DNA from: Leptonema illini DSM 21528 | Lineage (GTDB): Bacteria; Spirochaetota; Leptospiria; Leptospirales; Leptonemataceae | Direction of reading: 5' to 3' | DNA: 64,000 nt | NCBI RefSeq assembly: GCF_000243335.1 | Contig: NZ_JH597773.1 | Location: forward strand, 562,489-626,488 | In this document: positions 27,900 to 34,817 of the stretch, one piece after another | How positions within the stretch are numbered: position 1 is the first letter of the stretch | Layout of the letters: every line of letters starts with the position of its first letter | Position numbers and translations under genes: made by a program | The notes under the pieces: generated by a model | Database searches by the model: none | Told to the model about the DNA's origin: nothing | The model's input: only the letters and a program-made list of their open reading frames with translations

Positions 27900-28725
27900 A
27901 GAATCCTTAAACGGGGGATTTTTTTTACCACAGAGGTCGCGGAGGGCACAGAGAAAACCAAGGCGATCTCCATTTCTCTCGCTTTATTCGCATATTTGGC
28001 GGATAGAAATCCATTTACCACGGAGACACGGAGAAAAGGCAGAAAGATAGGTATGAGATCCACTTCCCCTTTTTTCGCGCTTTTCGTGTATTTCGTGGAA
28101 AAAATCCATTCATCACTGAGGCACGGAGAAAAGGCACGATGGATGAGGCGATCAAGGGCTACAGATTTCTTGCGCGATTTTCGCGTATTTCGTGGTAAGA
28201 AAATCCTTTTGACCGCGAAAAGCGCGAAATACGCGAAAACAATCCGGATAAGAAAAGCGTTCGCGTTGCGGAAAGACCCCAACCCTCCTCTCCGCGTCCT
28301 CAGAGCCCTCCGAGGTTAACCTTCCTGATAGATAACACGAGAAAAAGCCAATCCACCGCAGAGGTCGCGAAGGACACAGAGAAGACCGGAGAGATCTCCT
28401 TCTCTCGCTTTATTCGCATATTTGGCGGACAGAAATCCATTCACCACGGAGACACGGAGAAAAGGCAGAAAGATAGGTACGAGATCCACTTCCCCTTTTT
28501 CGCGCTTTTCGTGTATTTCGTGGAAAAAATCCATTCATCACTGAGGCACGGAGAAAAGGCACGATGGATGAGGCGATCAAGGGCTACAGATTTCTTGCGC
28601 GATTTTCGCGTATTTCGTGGTAAGAAAATCCTTTTGACCGCGAGAAGCGCGAAATACGCGAAAACGATCCGGATAAGAAAAGCTTTCGCGTTGCGGAAAG
28701 ACCCCAACCCTCCTCTCCGCGCCCT
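27900..28725. repeat. Dispersed palindromic repeats with a tandem duplication of about 325 bases
   Basis: No gene here. About 27975-28300 and 28400-28725 are nearly identical copies at an offset of about 425 bases, differing at a handful of positions. Each copy holds three modules: TTTACCACGGAGACACGGAG, TTTCGTGTATTTCGTGG and the self-complementary GCGTATTTCGTGGT / ACCGCGAAAAGCGCGAAATACGCG pair. The second copy stops at CTCCGCGCCCT, exactly where intron 2 begins; the first copy continues through CAGAGCCCTCCGAGG. Open frames in this stretch are repeat by-products. Confidence 0.85.
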
Positions 28726-30639
28726 GTAGAGTAGAGAGGGTGCCGGAAATCCGGCAGCCCTCCCCCTCGTCAAACCGGACGTGCAGATTTCCCGCATCCG
28801 GCTTTCACGAATACCTGTTTCACTGCGTTAAGCATAGGATAGGAATTGCAGCCCCTGTTTCCTCAAATAGGAATTCCAGGTGTCACCCTCCGGGAGCTTC
28901 GTCTTACGCTGGCTTTTCCTCGTGAGGAATTTCCAGAATTTCAGATGGAGATAGTAGTTTACTTCGCTGTAGGCTCTCTTGCGGTATCCCACTGCGAAGT
29001 AGTTATCCCATCCTCTGAGCGTGCGATTCAGCTCTGCGATGGCCTGATCCACCGGTTTATAGGAGTTCCTGTAGGAGAGGAATTCGTGTATTTTCCCTTT
29101 TAGATTCTTGACGGATTTCTTTGACGGATAAACATTCAGGCATAGATAGTTCCTGTGATGGATTCCTTTTTCGTACCGGAAGGAGAAGCCGAGGAAATCA
29201 AGAATCGGGCCTGTCGTTCGCAGATCGACCCACCTTGTTTTCTCTCTGTTTATCGTCAGACGGAATCGTGTTTCAAGTAGATCCTCAAGATGATGGATCA
29301 TCTCTTTCATCGGTTCCTTCATCAAGATCACGAAGTCATCCGCATAGCGTACAATGGATGCCTGAATCTTCCTGCTCGTAGTCATGGCATGGAAGTATTT
29401 CTCGAAGTGATGGAGGTAGATGTTGGCGAGAAGCGGCGAGATGACGCCTCCCTGAGGCGTGCCTATCGTGCTTTTGTGCCATTTCTTCTTTCCATTCTCA
29501 TCGACATCCACTATCGTCGCTTTCAACCACATACGAAGCAGCTTCAAAACGGATCGATCAACGATTCTTCTCTCGACTGCCTTCATGAGATTGTCATGCG
29601 GGATGGTATCGAAATAACCCTTCAGATCCGCGTCATAGACAACACGCTTGCCTCCTTTCAGTTCAGACCGTATCGCTTCAACGGCATCATGTGCCGAACG
29701 ACCCGGTCGGAAACCGTAAGAGGTGTCCAGAAAATCCGCCTCGAAGATCGGTTCGATGATCAGGAGGACGGCCATCTGGATAACGCGGTCTTTGATGGTG
29801 GGGATTCCAAGGGGTCTTTTCCGACCATCCTTCTTCGGAATGTACACGCGTTTAACAGGGTCCGGACGATACGTTGATTCTTTCAGGCTGATTAACAGTC
29901 CCTCAAGAAATCCATCCACACCGTCTTTTCTCTTTTCAATGTCCTCAAAGCTGATTCCGTCGATGCCCGGCGCACCCTTATTGGCCCTTACTCGTTTCCA
30001 CGCAGATTCAAGGGTGTCCTTCCTGAGCACATGGCCGTACAGCGAGTAGAATCGAAACTTTGCTTCCGCTTTTGCTTTGTGAAAGAGCTTCGTTCTCAAA
30101 AGAGAGAGGTCCGCAGAGAGTCCCCACTGGTTTAGCGGGCAGTAGTCTGCATTTTCCGTAGTAGTTTCCAATCGGTCTTTCTCCTCATCTGAATCAGCTT
30201 GTATTCGTCAAGCCTCCTTCGCTCCATCGGAGTTACCCGACTTCGACGCTACTATGAAGCTCTCCGACTTCCCTTCCTGACCGCCCGACGGTTATTCATT
30301 CCCGCCGGACGTTTGCTGGCGCATCAGGAGGGATCTCCCAGGTTCCTCGCGTTCGCCTTACATGCGCGCTGTCCTCCAAGACCCCGGATAGCTCCGTGGC
30401 GGTGAGCGATTGTTGACCGCTCACGGATGGCAGGCTTCACCATCACGGACAGGTTGGCCGCTATCAGTTGAGTAACGAGGCTGAATAGGTTCGCTTTCGC
30501 TACGGCTCGCATGTTCATTTCCCGTGGCTTCGGCCTTTCGGTTGCCCTATGACCGCACGGTTCCTTAACCGCCGAACAATCAATTAGCGGTCCAGGGACG
30601 TTTCACCCTGGTGGCTCACACAGGCTTATCCTGGCGCAC
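28726..30639 (-). mobile_element. Group II intron 2 (1914 bases), class C-like
   Basis: The 5' end GTGCGCCAGGATAAGC is at 30639 and the 3' end CACCCTCTCTACTCTAC at 28726. Domains V and VI (about 28740-28805) match intron 1 except for two bases in the domain VI loop. The flanks join as CTCCGCGCCCT plus CCGAGCCCTCAGTGG on the plus strand, which rebuilds the dispersed repeat module CTCCGCGCCCTCTGAGCCCTCCGCGG in slightly decayed form. So this intron also sits inside a repeat copy, but in a different module from intron 1. The 460 bases between 30172 and 30639 are domain I-III RNA. Confidence 0.85.
28828..30171 (-). CDS. ltrA: Group II intron reverse transcriptase/maturase
   Basis: 447 residues inside intron 2. 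Blocks match the protein of intron 1 in order: GIPTIKDRVIQMAVLLIIEP, YDADLKGYFDTIP, IGTPQGGVISPLLANIYLHHFE, catalytic SIVRYADDFVILMK and ILDFLGFSFRYEKG, then a maturase thumb ending RGWDNYFAVGYRKRAY. There is no endonuclease domain. Conservation with the first copy is strong in the catalytic blocks and weak elsewhere, so these are sister lineages and not a recent duplication. The reading frame is intact. Confidence 0.93.
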   Translation of the reverse strand: METTTENADYCPLNQWGLSADLSLLRTKLFHKAKAEAKFRFYSLYGHVLRKDTLESAWKRVRANKGAPGIDGISFEDIEKRKDGVDGFLEGLLISLKESTYRPDPVKRVYIPKKDGRKRPLGIPTIKDRVIQMAVLLIIEPIFEADFLDTSYGFRPGRSAHDAVEAIRSELKGGKRVVYDADLKGYFDTIPHDNLMKAVERRIVDRSVLKLLRMWLKATIVDVDENGKKKWHKSTIGTPQGGVISPLLANIYLHHFEKYFHAMTTSRKIQASIVRYADDFVILMKEPMKEMIHHLEDLLETRFRLTINREKTRWVDLRTTGPILDFLGFSFRYEKGIHHRNYLCLNVYPSKKSVKNLKGKIHEFLSYRNSYKPVDQAIAELNRTLRGWDNYFAVGYRKRAYSEVNYYLHLKFWKFLTRKSQRKTKLPEGDTWNSYLRKQGLQFLSYA

Positions 30640-30873
30640 CCGAGCCCTCAGTGGTTTATTTCTCCGCGGTTTATCTCTCCCCGACTTTCTCCTGCCTCCG
30701 TGGTCCATTCTCCTGGTTTTCCCCCGTGCCGCCTCTCCGTAATTCCCCCTCCCGGCTTTACCTCCGCGTCCTCCGAGCCCTCTGCGGTTTACTTCTGCTT
30801 TTTCGCCATTCGCCTCCCCTTATTCCCGCTCTCAGATTGCTTGCCTGGCGAAGCCCCGGAAAAGAATGAGGCC
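30640..30873. repeat. Decayed dispersed repeats and promoter region of the amidotransferase
   Basis: Starts with CCGAGCCCTCAGTGG, the right exon flank of intron 2, and goes on with TTTCTCCGCGGTTTATCTCTCC, CTGCCTCCGTGGTCC and CTCCGCGTCCTCCGAGCCCTCTGCGGTTTAC. These are worn copies of the repeat modules. The open frame running from 30700 into the amidotransferase gene reflects this low-complexity pyrimidine-rich strand and is not taken as coding. Confidence 0.65.
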
Positions 30874-31563
30874 ATGCCTTCTCTCCATATTATCCAGCAT
30901 GTTCCGTTTGAACCGGCCGGCATCCTGCCAGATCTCGCTCGCCGGCGGGGCTGGTCGGTCTCCGTAACCGAACAGTTTTCTGGCGATATGCTGCCTCAGG
31001 TCGAAAAAATCGACCGCCTGATCGTCATGGGCGGACCGATGGGCACAAAGGACGAGGCGGAGTTCCCCTACCTGACTGCCGAGAAGGCCTTTATCAGGGC
31101 TGCGATCGCCCGGGGCACGCCCGTGCTTGGCATCTGTCTTGGAGCACAGCTTCTCGCCGAGACGCTTGGCGCCACCGTGCGGCCCAACGGACAGAAAGAG
31201 ATCGGATTCTTTTCCGTTCAGAAAACCGACGCCGCTCGTAGCAGCCGCTTCTTTGCCGATTTTCCCGATACGTTCACCCCGCTTCACTGGCATGGCGATA
31301 CGTTCAGCCTGCCCGACGGAGCGACACAGATCGCCCGAACAGACGTCTGCGAACAGCAGGCCTTTGAGTTCGGTCCGCATATCGGATTGCAGTTTCATCT
31401 GGAGATGACGCCCGAGCTGCTTGCAGGATTGATCGAGAATGCCCGGTACGAACTTGTCGCTGCGCCCTTCATCATGTCAGAGGCTGAGCTTAAAGAAAAG
31501 GCCGGCCTGTTAAAGGATGCGCATGCGCTGATGGTACGGCTTTTCGAACGCTGGCTGGAGTGA
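30874..31563 (+). CDS. Class I glutamine amidotransferase domain protein
   Basis: 229 residues from MPSLHIIQHV, which follows a GAGG; the longer frame upstream is repeat-derived. The type 1 amidotransferase triad is present: nucleophile Cys in LGICLGAQLLAE, His and Glu in LQFHLEMTPE. IVMGGPMGTKDEAEFPYL is the oxyanion-side loop. Free-standing proteins of this family (GuaA_N-like, YfeJ/GAT1) hydrolyse glutamine or gamma-glutamyl compounds; without a synthase partner nearby, the acceptor is unknown. The gene stands alone after the intron and before a convergent toxin-antitoxin pair. Confidence 0.88.
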   Translation: MPSLHIIQHVPFEPAGILPDLARRRGWSVSVTEQFSGDMLPQVEKIDRLIVMGGPMGTKDEAEFPYLTAEKAFIRAAIARGTPVLGICLGAQLLAETLGATVRPNGQKEIGFFSVQKTDAARSSRFFADFPDTFTPLHWHGDTFSLPDGATQIARTDVCEQQAFEFGPHIGLQFHLEMTPELLAGLIENARYELVAAPFIMSEAELKEKAGLLKDAHALMVRLFERWLE

Positions 31564-31585
31564 GCGAGGGCTGACGTTGCTTTGA

Positions 31586-31939
31586 TCAGTCTTCCGGCAG
31601 TCGAATGCGGATTCTATCGGGCGAGGCCGTAATGATGGCACGATTTTTCAGATCTACGGGATGCTTTTCAAGGATGCGCTTACAGAATGGTCCCTGTTCC
31701 GATGACTTAATGCCGGTAAGGCGAATGATGCCGGCATGCAAGACTCCGTACACAATCGCCAGTTCTCCGAAATCCTTATCAAGAGTAACAAGAACGGCGT
31801 CGTTCTCGAAGGCGTATCTGAGCATTTCTTTATCGCCCGGGTCACGGCCCCATTCTACAGCCCATACGACCTCGAGTCCTTTACTGCGAAGATAATGGAC
31901 AGCGGACCTTCCTATACAGGAATCAAGAAGCAGTTTCAT
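31586..31939 (-). CDS. DUF5615 PIN-like toxin
   Basis: 117 residues. The N-terminal MKLLLDSCIGRSAVHYLRSKG, then GDKEMLRYAFENDAVLVTLDKDFGELA, gives the acidic residues (Asp6, the GD pair and LVTLDKDF) of the Mut7-C/DUF5615 branch of PIN-like nucleases. Proteins of this family pair with DUF433 antitoxins, as here (gene 31954-32190 lies 14 bases upstream on the same strand). RNA cleavage is inferred from the fold. Confidence 0.85.
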   Translation of the reverse strand: MKLLLDSCIGRSAVHYLRSKGLEVVWAVEWGRDPGDKEMLRYAFENDAVLVTLDKDFGELAIVYGVLHAGIIRLTGIKSSEQGPFCKRILEKHPVDLKNRAIITASPDRIRIRLPED

Positions 31940-31953
31940 TGCATACGGAGGCG

Positions 31954-32190
31954 TCAGACTGTGATTTCGACCCGTTCATGCGCAACCATTCTGTGTGCGT
32001 AGGCAAGGCATGCCAGGATGTCTTCTTTCTCCAGATAAGGGTATGCATCAAGAAGAGATTCGATGCTATCTCCGGCGACAAGCATGCCGAGGATATGTTC
32101 TACGGCAATTCTGTGCCCCCGAATGATCGGCTTTCCCGAGAAGATATCAGGATTGAAGGTGATGCGTTTCAGAAGTTCCTGTTCTTTCAT
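31954..32190 (-). CDS. DUF433 antitoxin
   Basis: 78 residues from MKEQELLKRI, with an AGGGAG upstream; the frame is open 23 codons further but without support. ITFNPDIFSGKPIIRGHRIAVEHILGMLVAGDSIESLLDAYPYLEKEDILACLAYA is the whole DUF433 helix-turn-helix pattern (VFSGKPCIRGTRI-like). The protein likely binds DNA upstream of itself and neutralises the DUF5615 toxin. The pair is compact, with antitoxin first, as is normal for type II systems. Confidence 0.88.
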   Translation of the reverse strand: MKEQELLKRITFNPDIFSGKPIIRGHRIAVEHILGMLVAGDSIESLLDAYPYLEKEDILACLAYAHRMVAHERVEITV

Positions 32191-32368
32191 GCTTTCATTC
32201 TCCCTGTAAACCAGTCTCTCGATGGTGAGGCATTCATCATTAAACCGCATATCGAGCAAGTCTCAAGTTTTTTTCTCGTTTCACGTGCAAACCGGGCGAC
32301 ATTTTGCCGGCCAGAATCCCGCCGGGCCTCGTTTTTTTTGCTGGACGAGGAAAGCGATCTGCGTCTGA

Positions 32369-32399
32369 TTGGACATATACCCCATAGGGGTATATGTCC
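32369..32399 (+). promoter_or_regulatory. 13-bp perfect inverted repeat over a promoter, CsoR/CstR-like operator
   Basis: GGACATATACCCC (32371-32383) and GGGGTATATGTCC (32387-32399) are exact reverse complements around ATA. Short C and G runs flanked by an AT-rich dyad are a hallmark of operators of the CsoR/RcnR/CstR repressor family, which sense copper, nickel/cobalt, formaldehyde or persulfide. A possible -35 TTGGAC (32369-32374) and -10 TATATG (32391-32396) with a 16-base spacer lie within the dyad, so a bound repressor would block transcription of the Trx-TrxR fusion gene 19 bases downstream. No CsoR-type gene is in the window. Confidence 0.75.
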
Positions 32400-32417
32400 C
32401 GGATTCAGGAGGATCAC

Positions 32418-33758
32418 ATGGCAGAGCATCGTTTTATTCAAGAGATTCAGGCGTCGCAGTATGAGGCCCTTGTGGTCGGCGCAAAAGGGCCGGTCATCCT
32501 TGACTTCTATTCAGAGGATTGTGTTCCCTGCGAAGCGCTCGCTTCGAAGTTTGAGAGCCTCGCCGATCTTTTCGGTGAAGAGATCCGCTTTTATAAAATC
32601 TTTCGTCAACAGAACCGGGAGCTGGCCACAGAGCTCGGTGTGCGTTCCTCGCCGACCCTGATCTTCTATCGCGACGGTCAGGAGGTCGGACGTCGACTTA
32701 CGGGCGCCATCCGCAAAAAGGACATCGTTGAACAGATTGGCCAGCTGATTCCGGCCGACGCCTTTAATCGCCTCTACGCAAAGCGTTCGTCGTCTACGCG
32801 GGAGGTCGACGTGGCCATTCTTGGCGGCGGCCCTGCCGGGCTGACGGCAGCGCTTTATGCGGCGCAGGCCCGGCTTAACGTGCTTGTAATCGATCAGGAT
32901 CTGACCGGCGGACAGGTGAAGACGACGCATATGATCTCGAACTATCCGGGAACGGGCGGACCTGTATCGGGATGGGAGCTTTCAGAAAAGATGCTGCGTC
33001 AGGTGCAGGAAGCGGGCGCCGACGTTATCGCCGCCGTCGACGTTACGATGGCGAAGCTGAAATCGGGCGAGAGCGTTATCCGAATTGACGATGAGATCGA
33101 AGTGCATGCCCGATCCGTCATCCTCGCTACGGGCGCCGAGCCGCGAAGCCTGGGCGTGCCGGGCGAAAAAGAGTTCCGGGGACGCGGCATCTCGTATTGC
33201 GCCACCTGCGACGGTAAATACTACGACGGCAAAGAGGTCATCGTCATCGGCGGCGGCAATTCAGCCGTCGAAGAATCGATCTTTCTCACGAAGTTCGCTA
33301 CCAGGGTAACGATCGTGCATCAGTTCGATCATCTGCAGGCGAACAAACAGGCGCAGGAAGAGGCCTTCGCAAACGATCGCATCCGCTTTGTGTGGAACAG
33401 CGAGCCGCGCCGATTCGAGCAACTCGCGGACGGACGTATGAAGCTCAGCGTCGAAAACGTCAAGACGGGAGAGACGGATGAGATGATCACCGACGGCGTC
33501 TTCGTCTTTGTCGGCATGGTTCCGAATCTGACGGGCATCGAATCCGACGTGCCGATTGAGAAGAATCAATGGGGCTATGTTATCACCGACGAAGATATGG
33601 AGACGAACGTTCCGGGTATCTTTGCGATCGGTGACGTGCGGGCGAAAAAATATCGCCAGGCCGCCATTGCCGTCGGCGAAGGATGTATCGCCGCCATTGC
33701 CTGTGAAAAACGTCTTGAGGCGATGAAGCATAGCGAAAAAGAGCTTGCGAGCGTTTGA
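32418..33758 (+). CDS. Thioredoxin-thioredoxin reductase fusion
   Basis: 446 residues from MAEHRFIQEI, with AGGAGG six bases before the ATG. Residues 1-110 are a thioredoxin domain whose active site reads DCVPC (Cys35, Cys38) in place of WCGPC. Residues about 128-440 are a low-Mr thioredoxin reductase: FAD motif ILGGGPAGLTAALYA, redox pair CATC in ISYCATCDG, NADPH motif IVIGGGNSAVEES and C-terminal GIFAIGDVR. Known natural fusions mostly carry thioredoxin at the C-terminus; here the order is reversed. It sits under a CsoR/CstR-like operator and precedes the ArsM-like gene by 31 bases; thioredoxin/reductase is the known reductant of ArsM enzymes. Confidence 0.92.
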   Translation: MAEHRFIQEIQASQYEALVVGAKGPVILDFYSEDCVPCEALASKFESLADLFGEEIRFYKIFRQQNRELATELGVRSSPTLIFYRDGQEVGRRLTGAIRKKDIVEQIGQLIPADAFNRLYAKRSSSTREVDVAILGGGPAGLTAALYAAQARLNVLVIDQDLTGGQVKTTHMISNYPGTGGPVSGWELSEKMLRQVQEAGADVIAAVDVTMAKLKSGESVIRIDDEIEVHARSVILATGAEPRSLGVPGEKEFRGRGISYCATCDGKYYDGKEVIVIGGGNSAVEESIFLTKFATRVTIVHQFDHLQANKQAQEEAFANDRIRFVWNSEPRRFEQLADGRMKLSVENVKTGETDEMITDGVFVFVGMVPNLTGIESDVPIEKNQWGYVITDEDMETNVPGIFAIGDVRAKKYRQAAIAVGEGCIAAIACEKRLEAMKHSEKELASV

Positions 33759-33789
33759 TCGGCGCAAAGAGTCAGAGCAGGAATCACAG

Positions 33790-34431
33790 ATGTCGACACA
33801 AACGAACGAAGCCATTCAGGTACGATACGCCGCCGAAGCTACGACAGCGTGCTGTCTTTCTTGCGGCGGAGCGCTCGATCATGCAAAGCCGCAGCCCGGC
33901 GAGACGCTTGTCGATCTGGGCAGTGGCCGCGGCCTTGATGTTCTGAAGTCCGCTCGTATGGTCGGTGCAACGGGCCGTGCCATCGGCGTCGATATGACGT
34001 CGGCCATGCTTGAGGTGGCCCGCTCCAACGCGGCGAAGCTGAAGCTCGACAACGCTGAGTTTATTCAGGCTGAAATCGAATCCCTGCCGCTTCCCGACGC
34101 CTCCGTCGACGTCGTCATCTCGAACTGCACGATCAATCATGCTCCCGATAAGGCGAAGGTGTACGCCGAGATCCACCGTGTTCTCAAACCGGGTGGACGC
34201 TTCGTCGTATCGGACGTTCTGGCCGATAACGAGCTGCCCGAGCATATCAAGAACGATCCCGAGGCCATCGCCGCCTGTTACGGAGGCGCGATCACTGAAC
34301 AGCAGTATATCGACGCCATCGCCGCCGGCGGTTTTCGTGATCTCGAAATCCTCGAGAAAAGCGAGCCTTATGCGAAAGGCAAGGATCAGGTAATGGTGCG
34401 TTCGCTGACGCTGCGAGGCATTCGCCGTTGA
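33790..34431 (+). CDS. ArsM-like SAM methyltransferase
   Basis: 213 residues from MSTQTNEAIQ after an AGGA. The SAM-binding motif is LVDLGSGRGLDVLKSARMVG, followed by GVDMTSAMLEVAR, as in arsenite methyltransferases. Three cysteine positions match ArsM: an N-terminal CCLSCGGAL block just before the SAM motif, Cys in VVISNCTINHAPDKAKVY, and Cys in AACYGGAITEQQYI. So binding of trivalent arsenic or another thiophilic element is plausible. The protein is shorter than most ArsM, lacking the C-terminal domain. It lies between the Trx-TrxR gene and the peptide gene, and methylation of a peptide or metal(loid) ligand are the two candidate roles; neither is proved. Confidence 0.8.
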   Translation: MSTQTNEAIQVRYAAEATTACCLSCGGALDHAKPQPGETLVDLGSGRGLDVLKSARMVGATGRAIGVDMTSAMLEVARSNAAKLKLDNAEFIQAEIESLPLPDASVDVVISNCTINHAPDKAKVYAEIHRVLKPGGRFVVSDVLADNELPEHIKNDPEAIAACYGGAITEQQYIDAIAAGGFRDLEILEKSEPYAKGKDQVMVRSLTLRGIRR

Positions 34432-34436
34432 TCGAT

Positions 34437-34597
34437 CTTTTACAGCGTAAAAGAGAGACCAGAAGAATAAACAACTCTCAAGAACCGCCACGTATGGCGT
34501 TTTTGAGGAAATGCAAACGGGCATTATTTCGCCAGTCGGCGAGTATGCAACCGCTCGAAACAGAGCGGGGCTTGAAACAAAATAGAAGGAGGCTGAC
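34437..34597 (+). other. Hairpin-rich leader of the peptide gene
   Basis: Four hairpins follow in 130 bases: CTTTTAC/GTAAAAG (34437-34453), CTCAA-CGCCA/TGGCG-TTGAG (34477-34507), CGCC/GGCG near 34540, and CCGCTC/GAGCGG just before the Shine-Dalgarno AAGGAGG. The second is followed by a short pause before the coding region, not by a long T-run. I cannot match it to a known riboswitch. It could process or stabilise the peptide mRNA or act as attenuator. Confidence 0.45.
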
Positions 34598-34696
34598 ATG
34601 AAAGCCGTCACCACCATCAAACCGGTTGCCGCTCAAAAAACGGTAGCTCAGTGCTGTGCAAAAAACAGCAAGATTATCTCAGGCTGTCACGATTGA
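34598..34696 (+). CDS. 32-residue Cys-containing peptide, candidate RiPP precursor
   Basis: An ideal AGAAGGAGG Shine-Dalgarno lies seven bases before the ATG. The product has a lysine- and valine-rich first half and the C-terminal part AQCCAKNSKIISGCHD with three cysteines, a serine and a terminal His-Asp. A rho-independent terminator starts six bases after the stop, then the radical SAM/SPASM gene follows at 34818. Short peptide genes directly before a SPASM radical SAM protein are the standard layout of sactipeptide and related RiPP loci. I infer that the first half is leader and the Cys region core. It is too short for automatic gene finders and easily missed. Confidence 0.75.
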   Translation: MKAVTTIKPVAAQKTVAQCCAKNSKIISGCHD

Positions 34697-34701
34697 TTGC
34701 C

Positions 34702-34724
34702 GGCCCGGTTTTCCGGGCCTTTTT
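34702..34724 (+). terminator. Rho-independent terminator after the peptide gene
   Basis: GGCCCGG (34702-34708), TTTT loop, CCGGGCC (34713-34719), then five T. It would make most transcripts end after the peptide and let a minority read through into the maturase, the usual way to make much substrate and little enzyme. Confidence 0.9.
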
Positions 34725-34817
34725 CATCTTTCTATACGGCGATATTCACAGGAACGTCGTGCGGCTTAAAGCGATCGCTTCGCCACGACAGCGAGCAAAT
34801 TCCAGGACAGAAACACC

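Noticed and set aside
30700-30873. 58-codon N-terminal extension of the amidotransferase
   Set aside because: Derived from decayed repeats; the inner ATG at 30874 has a ribosome site and matches the family start.
34437-34597. Known riboswitch in the peptide leader
   Set aside because: I looked for SAM, SAH and cobalamin consensus boxes and found none that fit.
33784-34620. 278-codon frame opposite the ArsM-like gene
   Set aside because: Shadow of the methyltransferase; it would also run over the peptide start without any signal of its own.
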